A DNA stretch of 64,000 bases, taken from assembly GCF_007828035.1 (NCBI RefSeq), contig NZ_VITV01000004.1, positions 325,559 to 389,558 on the forward strand. The letters run 5' to 3'. This stretch comes from Nitrospirillum amazonense. Its GTDB lineage: Bacteria > Pseudomonadota > Alphaproteobacteria > Azospirillales > Azospirillaceae. Shown piece after piece: positions 9,316 through 18,985 of this stretch (position 1 is its first letter; each line of letters opens with the position of its first letter). Below the pieces are notes generated by a model. It made no database searches. It was not told where the DNA came from and saw only the letters and a program-made list of their open reading frames with translations. Position numbers and translations under genes: made by a program.

Positions 9316-9672
9316 ATGGCGGACAAGACCAAGAGCGATCCGCCGGCCAGCCACCTGGCCAACCACCTGAAGGATCTGTACGCCACCATCCTGGCCCGCA
9401 AGGGCGCCGATCCCGAAACCTCGCACACCGCCCGGCTGTTCAGCCGCGGCACCGCCAAGATCGCCCAGAAGGTGGGGGAAGAGGCGGTGGAGGCGGTGAT
9501 CGAGGCCATGCGCGGCGACCGCGACAAGCTGGCCTCGGAATCCGCCGACCTGCTCTATCATCTGCTGGTGTTGTGGGCCGATGCGGGGCTGACACCGGAT
9601 GACATCTATGCCGTGCTGGCCGCCCGCCAGGGCATCAGCGGCATCGAGGAAAAGAAGAACCGCAAAGCGTAA
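9316..9672 (+). CDS. hisE: Phosphoribosyl-ATP pyrophosphatase
   Basis: HisE hydrolyses phosphoribosyl-ATP to phosphoribosyl-AMP, the second step of histidine synthesis. The 118-residue all-alpha protein has the MazG-like acidic signature KVGEEAVEAVIEAM followed by ESADLLYHLLVLW, which supplies the Mg-binding Glu and Asp residues. No HisI domain is fused. The start at 9316 fits the family; earlier in-frame starts fall inside hisF. Confidence 0.95.
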   Translation: MADKTKSDPPASHLANHLKDLYATILARKGADPETSHTARLFSRGTAKIAQKVGEEAVEAVIEAMRGDRDKLASESADLLYHLLVLWADAGLTPDDIYAVLAARQGISGIEEKKNRKA

Positions 9673-9697
9673 CACACCATAAAACTGGGCTATATCA

Positions 9698-9786
9698 GGC
9701 TGGCGACCGCCAGCCCCACAGTGAGCACCGAAGGACGGAGCGAGGATAAGCCAAGGCCACGGACGTGGCCGCCCGGCGCTTGAGGG
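9698..9786 (+). repeat. Structured intergenic repeat, copy A
   Basis: This is one of five related elements in the window. A 5' hairpin pairs GGCTGGC (9698-9704) with GCCAGCC (9709-9715) around loop GACC. The conserved core GAGGATAAGCCAAG is at 9742-9755. A 3' hairpin pairs GGCCAC with GTGGCC (9755-9770) around loop GGAC. The tail is GCCCGGCGCTTGAGGG. The middle hairpin of other copies is degenerate here. The tail supplies the GAGGGAG ribosome-binding site of the HIT gene. Confidence 0.8.
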
Positions 9787-9797
9787 AGAAATCAAAA

Positions 9798-10160
9798 ATG
9801 TCCTATGACACGAACAACATCTTCGCCCGCATCCTTCGCGGCGAAATCCCGTGCAAGAAGGCCTATGAAGACGACCATGTCCTGGCCTTCCACGACATCC
9901 ACCCGCAGGCGCCCACCCACATCCTGGTGATTCCGAAAGGGGCTTACGTCAGCGCCGCCGATTTCGGCGCCAAGGCCAGCGATGCCGAGATCGCCGCCTT
10001 CACCCGCGCCGTCAGCCGTATCGCCGCCGAGGCGGGGGTTGAGGGCTCGGGCTATCGCCTGATCTCCAACCACGGGCCCGACAGCCACCAGGAAGTGCCG
10101 CACTACCACGTCCACATCCTGGGCGGCCGCCCGCTGGGTCGGCTAGTGACACCGCTTTAA
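9798..10160 (+). CDS. HIT-family nucleotide-binding hydrolase
   Basis: This is a 120-residue histidine-triad protein. The triad is His102, His104 and His106 (HYHVHILGG), which hydrolyses phosphoramidate or AMP-conjugate bonds in HINT-type enzymes. The N-terminal FARILRGEIPCKKAYEDD segment is typical of the family. It follows hisE by 125 bases, and repeat copy A fills that gap, so it may belong to the his transcript. A HIT-like ORF downstream of hisE is, as I recall, also found in A. brasilense. The start at 9798 has the repeat-derived GAGGGAG sequence 9 bases upstream. Confidence 0.93.
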   Translation: MSYDTNNIFARILRGEIPCKKAYEDDHVLAFHDIHPQAPTHILVIPKGAYVSAADFGAKASDAEIAAFTRAVSRIAAEAGVEGSGYRLISNHGPDSHQEVPHYHVHILGGRPLGRLVTPL

Positions 10161-10180
10161 CCGTCGTCACGACAGACGCG

Positions 10181-10215
10181 AAAAAGGCCGCCGAGGGGTT
10201 TCCGGCGGCCTTTTT
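10181..10215. terminator. Bidirectional intrinsic terminator after the his/HIT unit
   Basis: The sequence AAAAAGGCCGCCG pairs perfectly with CGGCGGCCTTTTT around a 9-base loop. It can terminate on either strand. It lies 20 bases after the HIT gene and separates the his cluster from hmp. Confidence 0.9.
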
Positions 10216-10256
10216 CATGCGCGAATTTCATGTCCCAGGCGTCGATGCACCCTTTA

Positions 10257-10279
10257 AAGATGTATTTGACATGCGACGT
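10257..10279 (+). promoter_or_regulatory. NsrR-like operator upstream of hmp
   Basis: AAGATGTATTT at 10257-10267 matches the NsrR half-site pattern AAGATGYATTT as I recall it. After one base, ACATGCGACGT follows, which matches 7 of 11 positions of the inverted half. NsrR is the nitric-oxide-sensing repressor that classically controls hmp. The site lies about 70-90 bases before the hmp start codon. Confidence 0.5.
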
Positions 10280-10295
10280 TCGGCCAAGCACAAAT

Positions 10296-10316
10296 ACATT
10301 CATCAGAAGTGAATGT
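10296..10316. promoter_or_regulatory. Second inverted repeat in the hmp promoter region
   Basis: ACATTCA (10296-10302) and TGAATGT (10310-10316) form a perfect 7-bp inverted repeat with a 7-base spacer. With the flanking AAAT it also resembles an NsrR half-site (AAATACATTCA). It may be a second operator. Confidence 0.4.
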
Positions 10317-10343
10317 TATATCCCGCTGCCACAGGAGCTTGAA

Positions 10344-11558
10344 ATGCCCACGCCGCTGAGCTCGGAAACCATCGCGTTGGTCAAGGCCACGGTGCCGCTG
10401 CTGGCCGAACACGGCCCCGCCATCACCAAGGCCATGTATCGCCGCCTGTTCCAGGACGACCACATCCGCGCCCTGTTCAACCATGCCAACCAGGGCGAGG
10501 GCGGCGCCCAGGTGCATGCCCTGGCCGCCGCCATCCTGGCCTACGCCCGCAATATCGAGAACCTGGGCGCGCTGACCCCGGTGGTGGAGCGCATCGCCCA
10601 CAAGCATGTCGGCTATCACATCCTGCCGGAACATTATCCCTATGTGGCGACGGCCCTGCTGGGCGCCATCAAGGAGGTGCTGGGCGACGCCGCGACGGAC
10701 GCGGTGCTGAACGCCTGGGGGGAGGCCTACTGGTTCCTGGCGGAGGTGCTGAAGGCCCGCGAGGCCGTGCTGCGCGACGGGATCGAGTCGCAGCAGGGCG
10801 GCTGGACCGGGTGGCGCAAGTTCACGGTGGCCGGCAAGGTGCGGGAAAGCGCGGTCATCACCTCCTTCATCCTGCGGCCGGCGGATGGCGGCGTCGTGCC
10901 GCGCCACAAGCCGGGGCAGTACCTGACCTTCCGCTTCCCTCTGGCGGACGGGACCGAGGTGAGGCGCAACTACTCCATCTCCTGCGCGCCGCAGGATCGG
11001 CAGTACCGCATCTCCGTGAAGCGGGAGGCCAACGGCAACGGCGGCTCACGCCACCTGCACGACCATGTCCAGGTGGGCGACATCATCGAGGCGACGCCGC
11101 CCGCCGGCGACTTCTTCCTCGATGAGGCGCCAGCGCGGCCCGTCATCCTGCTGTCGGGCGGTGTGGGCCTGACCCCCATGGTCAGCATGGTGGAGGAGAT
11201 CGCGGCCAGGCACCCGGGCCTGGAAACCCACTACATCCACGGCGCACTGAACGGCACCACCCACGCCATGGACGCCCATGTCCGGGCACTCGCCGCCCGC
11301 CACCCCACCATCAAGGTCGCCACCTTCTACAGCGATCCGCACCCGCAGGACCGGCTGGGCGTCAGCCACGATGGCGAAGGCTTCATCAGCATCGACTGGC
11401 TGCGGGAGAACACGCCCCTGCACCAGGCGGACATCTACCTGTGCGGGCCCAAGCCCTTCCTGCGTACGTATCTCAGCGGCCTGGCCCTGGCCGGCGTCGC
11501 CGCCGACCGCGTCCATTACGAATTCTTCGGCCCGGCCGATGACCTGATCGCCGCCTGA
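10344..11558 (+). CDS. hmp: Flavohemoglobin (nitric oxide dioxygenase)
   Basis: This 404-residue flavohemoglobin oxidises NO to nitrate using O2 and NAD(P)H in the cytoplasm. The N-terminal globin domain (about 1-140) has the B10 tyrosine at Tyr32 and the proximal haem ligand at His88 (AHKHVGYHI). The FAD domain has the RNYSIS motif. The C-terminal NAD domain has GGVGLTPM and the YLCGPKPFL motif. The start at 10344 follows an AGGAGCTTGAA ribosome-binding site; an upstream in-frame ATG would add a non-family extension over the operator region. The promoter carries NsrR-like sites, which fits NO induction. A terminator follows. Confidence 0.96.
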   Translation: MPTPLSSETIALVKATVPLLAEHGPAITKAMYRRLFQDDHIRALFNHANQGEGGAQVHALAAAILAYARNIENLGALTPVVERIAHKHVGYHILPEHYPYVATALLGAIKEVLGDAATDAVLNAWGEAYWFLAEVLKAREAVLRDGIESQQGGWTGWRKFTVAGKVRESAVITSFILRPADGGVVPRHKPGQYLTFRFPLADGTEVRRNYSISCAPQDRQYRISVKREANGNGGSRHLHDHVQVGDIIEATPPAGDFFLDEAPARPVILLSGGVGLTPMVSMVEEIAARHPGLETHYIHGALNGTTHAMDAHVRALAARHPTIKVATFYSDPHPQDRLGVSHDGEGFISIDWLRENTPLHQADIYLCGPKPFLRTYLSGLALAGVAADRVHYEFFGPADDLIAA

Positions 11559-11574
11559 CGTCGCGGGCAAAAGG

Positions 11575-11613
11575 AAAAGGCCGCCGGGATCATTTCGTGG
11601 CGGCCTTATTCTT
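11575..11613. terminator. Convergent terminator between hmp and the LOG-family gene
   Basis: AAGGCCGCC (11577-11585) pairs with GGCGGCCTT (11599-11607). It is flanked by A-rich sequence on the left and TATTCTTT on the right, so it can serve both convergent genes. Confidence 0.75.
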
Positions 11614-11625
11614 TCCCGTGTCCTA

Positions 11626-12207
11626 TCAGCGCTCGTCCGCCTTGATCCATTTGGTCACGGCCGGCGGCTCATAGGCGCGCAGCTTGTCCAGGAGATCCTC
11701 CGCCGTGTCGGCCGTTACCAGCATGTCGCGGTGGTTCTGCTTCATGAAGCCGGAGGCCACCACGCCATCCAGGAAGGTGGTCAGGCCATCGTAGAAGCCG
11801 GCGACGTTATAGATGGCGCAAGGCTTCTGGTGATGGCCCAGCTGGGCCCAGGTCCAGACCTCGAACAGTTCCTCGAAGGTGCCGATGCCGCCGGGCAGGG
11901 CGACGAAGCCGTCCGACAGCTCCGCCATCAGGGCCTTGCGCTCGTGCATGGAGGCGACGACGCGCAGGTCGGTCAGGCCGGCGTGGGCGATTTCCTTCTT
12001 CTTCAGCGATTCCGGGATGACGCCGATGACCTGGCCGCCCGCCTCCAGGACGGCATCGGCCACAGCCCCCATGAGGCCGACAGAGGCGCCGCCGTAGACC
12101 AGCCCGATGCCGGCGCCGGCCAAAGCCCGGCCCAGGCCGCGCGCGGCCTCAAGATGGCGAGGGTCGAAGCCGGGGCTGGAGCCGCAGAAGACGCACAGAC
12201 GCTGCAT
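11626..12207 (-). CDS. LOG-family protein (putative cytokinin riboside 5'-monophosphate phosphoribohydrolase)
   Basis: This 193-residue Rossmann-like protein belongs to the LOG/YvdD family (TIGR00730 type). The signatures are GGASVGLMG near residue 40 and PGGIGTFEELFEV near 105, which bind the nucleotide phosphate and carry the catalytic Arg/Glu. The enzyme class cleaves ribose-5-phosphate from (cytokinin) nucleoside monophosphates. In bacteria it may act on AMP-like nucleotides generally. The start ATG at 12207, preceded by GGGGAAAA, places the QRLCVFCGSS strand at the N-terminus as usual. It lies 82 bases downstream of dnaJ on the same strand. Confidence 0.9.
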   Translation of the reverse strand: MQRLCVFCGSSPGFDPRHLEAARGLGRALAGAGIGLVYGGASVGLMGAVADAVLEAGGQVIGVIPESLKKKEIAHAGLTDLRVVASMHERKALMAELSDGFVALPGGIGTFEELFEVWTWAQLGHHQKPCAIYNVAGFYDGLTTFLDGVVASGFMKQNHRDMLVTADTAEDLLDKLRAYEPPAVTKWIKADER

Positions 12208-12289
12208 GATTTTCCCCAAAAGAAAACGCCGGCGCGTCACCCCCAAAAACCTGGGACGGAGGCGGCGCGCCGACGCGATTCAACAACCC

Positions 12290-13432
12290 TTATTCCTTCA
12301 GGTCGGCCCACAGCTCCTTCACCTTGGCGAAGAAGCCTTCCGATTCGGGGTGGGTGCCGCCCTTCTCTTCCCCCGCCTTCTCGAACTCGCGCATCAGCTC
12401 CTGCTGGCGCTTGGTCAGGTTAACCGGGGTTTCGACCAGGGCCGTCACATACATGTCGCCGCGCTGGGTGCTGCGCAGGACGCTCATGCCCTTGCCCTTC
12501 AAGCGGAACTGGTGCCCGCTCTGCGTGCCCGGCGGGATGGAGACGCGGGCGCGGCTGCCATCGATAGTCGGCACCTCGACCGTGCCGCCCAAGGCCGCCG
12601 TGGTCATGGGAATGGGCACCCGGCACTGGATGTTGGCGCCGTCGCGGATGAACAGCGCGTGCGGGGCGATGGCCAGGAAGATGTACAGGTCGCCCGGGGG
12701 AGCCCCACGGGCCCCGGCCTCGCCCTCGCCCGTCAGGCGGATGCGGGTGCCGTCCTCGACACCGGCCGGGATGTTGACCTGCAGGGTCTTTTCCTTGCGC
12801 ACGCGGCCGTGGCCGCCGCAGTTGCGGCAAGGATCCTTGATGACGCGGCCGGCGCCGGAGCACGCCGGGCAGGTGCGCTCGATGGTGAAGAAGCCCTGCT
12901 GCGCCCGTACCTTGCCAGCACCGTTGCAGGTGGGGCAGGTGACCGGCTGAGTGCCCGACTCGGCGCCGGTGCCGTTGCAGACGTCGCAGGCGACGGAGGT
13001 CGGCACGCGCACGTTCGTGGAGGTGCCCTTGAAGGCGTCTTCCAGCGAGATTTCCAGGTTGTATCGCAGGTCGCTGCCACGGCCTGGGCCCTGCCCGCCA
13101 CCCCGGCGGCCGCCCATGAAGTCGCCGAACATCTCTTCGAAGATGTCTGCGAAGCCGCTGCCGAAATCGAAGCCGCCGGCGCCGCCACCGGCCCGGCCGC
13201 CGCCGTTCTCGAAGGCGGCATGGCCGAAGCGGTCGTAGGCCGCCCGCTTCTGCTCGTCCTTCAGGACCTCGTACGCTTCGCTGACTTCCTTGAATTTCTG
13301 CTCGGCCGCCTTGTCACCCTGATTGCGATCGGGGTGATATTGCATGGCCAGCTTGCGATACGCCTTTTTCAGGTCGTCGGCCGAGGCGGTCTTCGCCACG
13401 CCCAGAAGTTCGTAATAATCCTGCTTCGCCAT
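12290..13432 (-). CDS. dnaJ: Chaperone protein DnaJ
   Basis: DnaJ is the Hsp40 co-chaperone that delivers clients to DnaK and stimulates its ATPase. The 380-residue protein is type I. It has a J-domain with His33-Pro34-Asp35, a Gly/Phe-rich linker (about 75-120), four CxxCxGxG zinc-binding repeats (about 145-215), and a C-terminal client-binding domain. It follows dnaK by 173 bases on the same strand, the usual dnaKJ operon. Confidence 0.97.
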   Translation of the reverse strand: MAKQDYYELLGVAKTASADDLKKAYRKLAMQYHPDRNQGDKAAEQKFKEVSEAYEVLKDEQKRAAYDRFGHAAFENGGGRAGGGAGGFDFGSGFADIFEEMFGDFMGGRRGGGQGPGRGSDLRYNLEISLEDAFKGTSTNVRVPTSVACDVCNGTGAESGTQPVTCPTCNGAGKVRAQQGFFTIERTCPACSGAGRVIKDPCRNCGGHGRVRKEKTLQVNIPAGVEDGTRIRLTGEGEAGARGAPPGDLYIFLAIAPHALFIRDGANIQCRVPIPMTTAALGGTVEVPTIDGSRARVSIPPGTQSGHQFRLKGKGMSVLRSTQRGDMYVTALVETPVNLTKRQQELMREFEKAGEEKGGTHPESEGFFAKVKELWADLKE

Positions 13433-13479
13433 GTTTGGCCCTAAGCCCTTTCAGGGAATTGCCGGAACCCGGGCCCCAC

Positions 13480-13526
13480 CAGGCCCCGAGGGGCCTGCGG
13501 CCTGACGGACAGGCCCCTGATGGGGC
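13480..13526 (-). other. Two GC-rich hairpins between dnaK and dnaJ
   Basis: CAGGCCCC/GGGGCCTG (13480-13497) is a perfect 8-bp stem with a 2-base loop in DNA terms, so the RNA loop is larger. GCCCC/GGGGC (13513-13526) follows. Neither has a T-run. They could be processing or stability elements that lower dnaJ expression relative to dnaK; this role is inferred. Confidence 0.45.
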
Positions 13527-13605
13527 TCAGGCCCGCCCCCCGGATTTCACCGGAGAACGGGCCCGATACCTAGTCAGTCATTGCCCGGATCGTCTTAAGA
13601 AAGAC

Positions 13606-15525
<1,920 letters not shown>

Positions 15526-15691
15526 AATTCTAACCCTTCCAATGTGGCAGACGCGCGACGGCCCTTCCGGCACCGGAGCGGTCCCCCTGTTAAAACGGGA
15601 CACGTTCAACACGATCATGGCGCGGCACCCGGTGGCGCCCGTCATGGCACGGCCCTCCCCATCCTGAAACGGGAGCGACCGCATCGCCACG

Positions 15692-15723
15692 CAGATATAG
15701 GCAGGGCGGCGCCCGGCTGCAAC
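15692..15723 (-). promoter_or_regulatory. Heat-shock (RpoH-type) promoter candidate for dnaKJ
   Basis: On the minus strand, GTTG (15723-15720) is followed after 18 bases by CCTATATCTG (15701-15692). The latter matches every position of CYTATNTNNG, the alphaproteobacterial heat-shock -10 pattern reported for dnaK and groE operons. The -35 differs from CTTG by one base. It would give a leader of about 160 bases. Confidence 0.5.
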
Positions 15724-16151
15724 CGGCTTTGCGGCGCCAAGCCCCGCTAAAAGCGCCCATTCCACCCCTGGCATATGTCCCGCTATCCCATAGCGCGTAA
15801 GCGGCATCATCCGCCGCCTCGCCAGCCCTGGGGGTGGTGTTGGCTCCCCCCCACCACCGCTTGGCGCGGGAAGGTCGGCTGGCGGCTACCCGATTTTCCA
15901 TCCATCAAGTTACAATTTGTCAGAAATTGCCGGCGCCAAGTGAATGTCGTGTGAATACCGGCGTAATCCGCCGGATATGGAATTAACATGGGATTAACGA
16001 GCCGATTTACAGCCGGTTATTGCTGCAAAATTATAACTTATTGCCTTGTACAACCAGATTGGCAGGGCGCGAGGTAGGATGGTGTATCGCTAGTTGAGAT
16101 TTTATTCTTCCTGTTGACTTGGCGCCCCAGATCTGTGCTGTAATTACTTCA

Positions 16152-16186
16152 GGGGTCGCTTGGACCCCCGGGCGAGGGGTCGCCCG
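16152..16186 (+). other. Twin hairpins in the leader of the 68-aa gene
   Basis: GGGGTC pairs with GACCCC, and the following GGGCGA pairs perfectly with TCGCCC around loop GGGG. Both lie within 55 bases of the start codon at 16207, in the probable 5' untranslated region. Confidence 0.45.
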
Positions 16187-16206
16187 CATCCTTGGGGCAC
16201 AAAGTC

Positions 16207-16413
16207 ATGACCGACACGCGCCGCACTACCGCCATTGCCATCAAGCATTGCCTCGACAATCTGGCGCTGGACGCCCGCCGCAATAACATGGGGGAACTGG
16301 TCCACCTCCTGGGCCTGGCCTCCCTGGCCGCGGAAGACGCCGCCAAGGCCGCGGACAGCCGCACCGTGGGCCTGCAATCGCTGCTCGACCGCACCCCCCA
16401 GGGGCGCTGCTGA
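16207..16413 (+). CDS. Small protein of unknown function, 68 aa
   Basis: I do not recognise a family. The predicted protein is almost entirely amphipathic helix (TTAIAIKHCLDNLALDARR, then MGELVHLLGLASLAAEDAAKAAD), with one Cys in the first helix and a terminal Cys. It has no signal or membrane segment. Codon use matches the genome. A TTG at 16192 could extend it by five residues. A paired-hairpin leader precedes it and a strong terminator follows, so it looks like a self-contained single-gene transcript. Confidence 0.6.
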   Translation: MTDTRRTTAIAIKHCLDNLALDARRNNMGELVHLLGLASLAAEDAAKAADSRTVGLQSLLDRTPQGRC

Positions 16414-16480
16414 CAGAACGCTGCTGACAGGGTCATAAGCCCCCTCTGTGAACGGGGCGGGGCGGATGGATCACGCATGG

Positions 16481-16539
16481 AACGGATGACCGGAACGACG
16501 GCCGTGCGGGCCGCCTTTCGGGTTCATCCGTTTTTTTTT
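16481..16539 (+). terminator. Intrinsic terminator after the 68-aa gene
   Basis: AACGGATGA (16481-16489) pairs with TCATCCGTT (16523-16531) around a GC-rich inner region and is followed by nine T residues. Confidence 0.85.
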
Positions 16540-16576
16540 GGCGGAGTTTTGAAAGAATGGCCGCCGACGCGCCGCG

Positions 16577-17971
16577 TCAGTTCTTGGCGGGGTCGTCGCC
16601 CTTGCGGCGGCGATAGCCGTCATCCTCTTCGTCCGAGTCGAGGGGACCATCCCCGTCCTCGTCGAAGTCATCCTCGTCATCCAGCAGGGCGTCGCCCTCA
16701 TCCCAGCTGCCGGCGTTCCAACCGCCGGCGGGCCAATCCGGCGCCATGCCGGGCGGCAGGCCGTCGTCACCGTTGCCGGAGGCGTCGCCGACGGGTAGCG
16801 ATTCATAGCCGCCAATCTGGGCGCGGCGGATTTCCCGTTCCAGCATGGCGACCGCATCCGCCGCCAGGGGTGAGCCCTGCAGCCCCTCAGGCAGGCCGTA
16901 GGAGAAGACGGCCAGGGTCGCCCGTCCGCCCACCACGGCGCCGCGCAGCCACAGGTGGCAGCGCCGGCGGCGCCCATCCTCCACCGCTGTATGGGTGAAG
17001 CGGGCCAGCACCTCGTCATCCGCCAAGGTATCGACGCTGCCCATGCCCACCTGGCCGTCCGGCCCGTCGGCGAACTGGGCGGCGATACGCCGCAGCAGCA
17101 CGGCCGGGGGCAGGCCGTCACCTTCCTCCGACGTGATGGCTTCCCAGTCCAGGCCGGCGGCGAGCGCCGATTCCAGGGCGGACTCCGGTTCCATGTCGTC
17201 AGGCGGCGGATAGTCGTGCACCACGACCCGCAGGGTCTCGTCAGCCTCGGCGTCGTCCGGGCGGCGGAAGTGGCTGGTCTCGGGCCCGCCCAGGTCGTCC
17301 TCATCCTCGTCGCTGGTCCGCCAATCCCAGGGAAGGCGGAAGCGCAGGACATCGGCATGCACGATGTTGCGCATGGTGACGGCACTGACGGGGCCCTGGT
17401 CGGCGGGTCCGAACTCCATGCGGCCAATCTCGTCGCCGAGGCGGTCCAGCAGGGCGCCGAGGCCGGGCACCCAGAATTCCTCGCCCGGCACGTACAGTTG
17501 CAGGGTGGCGACGCGCACCCGGTCGGGCGGACGGAAGTCCGCCATCTTCCACACGAAGATCTGCGCCTCGGGAACGCGGGCGGCGGCGGCCTGCTCCAGT
17601 GTCTGGCCCGGCTGCGGCGGCGCCGGCAGGGCGGCGCAGTAGGCGATCCAGCGGCGGTCGCCCGACGCCATGGCGGTCACGCCCGGCGGCAGCAGATGGT
17701 CGCGATCCAGGTACTGCAACGCGTCTTCGGCATCCACGCCGTATTCATTGGCGTAGGTGGTGACGGAAACCAGCAGGTCCAGCGGGTGACCGCCCACGGG
17801 CCGTCCGTCGGTGGCCGCCCACAGCACCGGCGACTGCAGGGCCAGGCCGCCGTCGTCACGGTAGACGCGGGTCCACGTCGCGGGCAGGCAGATGCGCACG
17901 GCCCCGCCATGCACGGCCATCCACTGCCAGTCGCCGCTGGCGAGGTCTATGTCCAAAGTCCGCTGTCCCAT
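16577..17971 (-). CDS. Protein of unknown function with acidic C-terminal tail, 464 aa
   Basis: I recognise no named domain. The ATG at 17971 gives a soluble 464-residue protein without a signal peptide or membrane span. The N-terminal half (about 1-215) and the second half (about 215-375) both look like mixed alpha/beta domains. Each contains a stretch on evaluating a polypeptide surface (LLVSVTTYANEY; LWLRGAVVGGRATLAVFSYG). The last 90 residues are low-complexity, rich in Gly, Asp and Glu, and end in basic residues (GYRRRKGDD). The gene is alone between a terminator and the ABC-2 permease pair on the same strand, 161 bases downstream of them. Confidence 0.75.
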   Translation of the reverse strand: MGQRTLDIDLASGDWQWMAVHGGAVRICLPATWTRVYRDDGGLALQSPVLWAATDGRPVGGHPLDLLVSVTTYANEYGVDAEDALQYLDRDHLLPPGVTAMASGDRRWIAYCAALPAPPQPGQTLEQAAAARVPEAQIFVWKMADFRPPDRVRVATLQLYVPGEEFWVPGLGALLDRLGDEIGRMEFGPADQGPVSAVTMRNIVHADVLRFRLPWDWRTSDEDEDDLGGPETSHFRRPDDAEADETLRVVVHDYPPPDDMEPESALESALAAGLDWEAITSEEGDGLPPAVLLRRIAAQFADGPDGQVGMGSVDTLADDEVLARFTHTAVEDGRRRRCHLWLRGAVVGGRATLAVFSYGLPEGLQGSPLAADAVAMLEREIRRAQIGGYESLPVGDASGNGDDGLPPGMAPDWPAGGWNAGSWDEGDALLDDEDDFDEDGDGPLDSDEEDDGYRRRKGDDPAKN

Positions 17972-18132
17972 GGCGCGGCACTCTAGGCAAGCCGGCCCGT
18001 GGTTGCAAACCCTCCGCCAGCAGGCCAGCCAGTACAGTTGCGCCCCTAGCACATGGCTGGAGCGGTCATTCCGCTAAAATCCCCGCCGCGCCAAGGACTT
18101 ATGGTCCCAGGCCCGTGTTCTTTCGGGGAATA

Positions 18133-18981
18133 TCAATTCCGCAGGCGGTAGCCGCGGTGCAGCAGGGTACCGGCGATGGCCAGCAGCGCGACGTTCACGG
18201 CCACCAGCACCAGGACGGCCAGCGCCGCCTGGTCCTGCCCCTGCCCCAGGAAGCCGATACGCACGCCATCGATGGCGTAGTAGATGGGATTGGCCTGGAC
18301 GATGGCGCGCAGCACCCCCGGCATGCCCGCCACCGGAGCGAACAGGCCGGACAGGAAGATCAAGGGCGTGAAGACGAAGGTCATGGCCGCCGACAGATGG
18401 TCCCACTTCACACTGATGAGGCCGGTCAGCACGCCGAAGGTGGCCATCATGGACGAGCCCAGCACCACGAACAGCAGCACCAACGCGGGATCGGCCATGG
18501 GCGCCTGCCAGAAGACGAGGAACCCCACCCACACGGCGGCCCCGCTGGCCACACCGGCGGCCATGGCGGAGAGGACATAGGCGGCCAGCATCTCGGCCGC
18601 GCCCACCGGCGCCATCAGCTGGTCCAGGATGGCGCCCTCCATCTTCGCGTAAAGGATGGAGAAGGAGGGGATCTGCACCGACTGTGTCAGCAGGGACAGG
18701 GTCACCAGGCCGGGCACCAGGAAAGCCAAGATGGCATCGCCCTCGGGCGTGCCGCGCTTGTCGCCCAGGCCGAAGGCGAAGACGGTGAAGTAGAGGGCGG
18801 CGGACAGGCCGGGCGCCACCAGGAACAGCATGGCCAGCTTGCGCAGGCGCTTGATCTCCCGCCCCAGCAGGGTCAGGAAGCCCAGGGTGTTGAAACGGCC
18901 ATGGTGACGGCGGCGGTCGGGCCGGTAGGCCCCGGCCGGCAACGGCGTTTCGGCACCCACCCCGTCCACCGGCATGTCCAT
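18133..18981 (-). CDS. ABC-2 type transporter permease, second of a tandem pair
   Basis: This 282-residue inner-membrane protein has six hydrophobic segments and the ABC-2 signature region around FTPLIFLSGLFAPVAGMPGVLRAIVQANPIYYAIDGVR. It belongs to the ABC-2 exporter permease family, used for drugs, polysaccharides or lipids. It begins 4 bases after the stop of the upstream paralogue, so the two probably form a heterodimeric membrane domain. No ABC ATPase gene is adjacent, so the energising subunit must be elsewhere. The substrate is unknown. Confidence 0.88.
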   Translation of the reverse strand: MDMPVDGVGAETPLPAGAYRPDRRRHHGRFNTLGFLTLLGREIKRLRKLAMLFLVAPGLSAALYFTVFAFGLGDKRGTPEGDAILAFLVPGLVTLSLLTQSVQIPSFSILYAKMEGAILDQLMAPVGAAEMLAAYVLSAMAAGVASGAAVWVGFLVFWQAPMADPALVLLFVVLGSSMMATFGVLTGLISVKWDHLSAAMTFVFTPLIFLSGLFAPVAGMPGVLRAIVQANPIYYAIDGVRIGFLGQGQDQAALAVLVLVAVNVALLAIAGTLLHRGYRLRN

Positions 18982-18985
18982 GGCG

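Larger units (their letters stand above)
15526..16206. other. Intergenic region between dnaK (minus) and a small plus-strand gene
   Basis: These 681 bases hold no convincing gene. The left third carries the dnaK leader and a heat-shock-like promoter. The stretch 15895-16150 is clearly richer in A and T than the surroundings and probably contains promoters for the plus-strand gene at 16207. A TTGACT at 16114-16119 and TGTAAT at 16139-16144 are separated by 19 bases, which is a weak sigma-70 match. Two tight hairpins follow immediately before the small gene. Confidence 0.5.
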
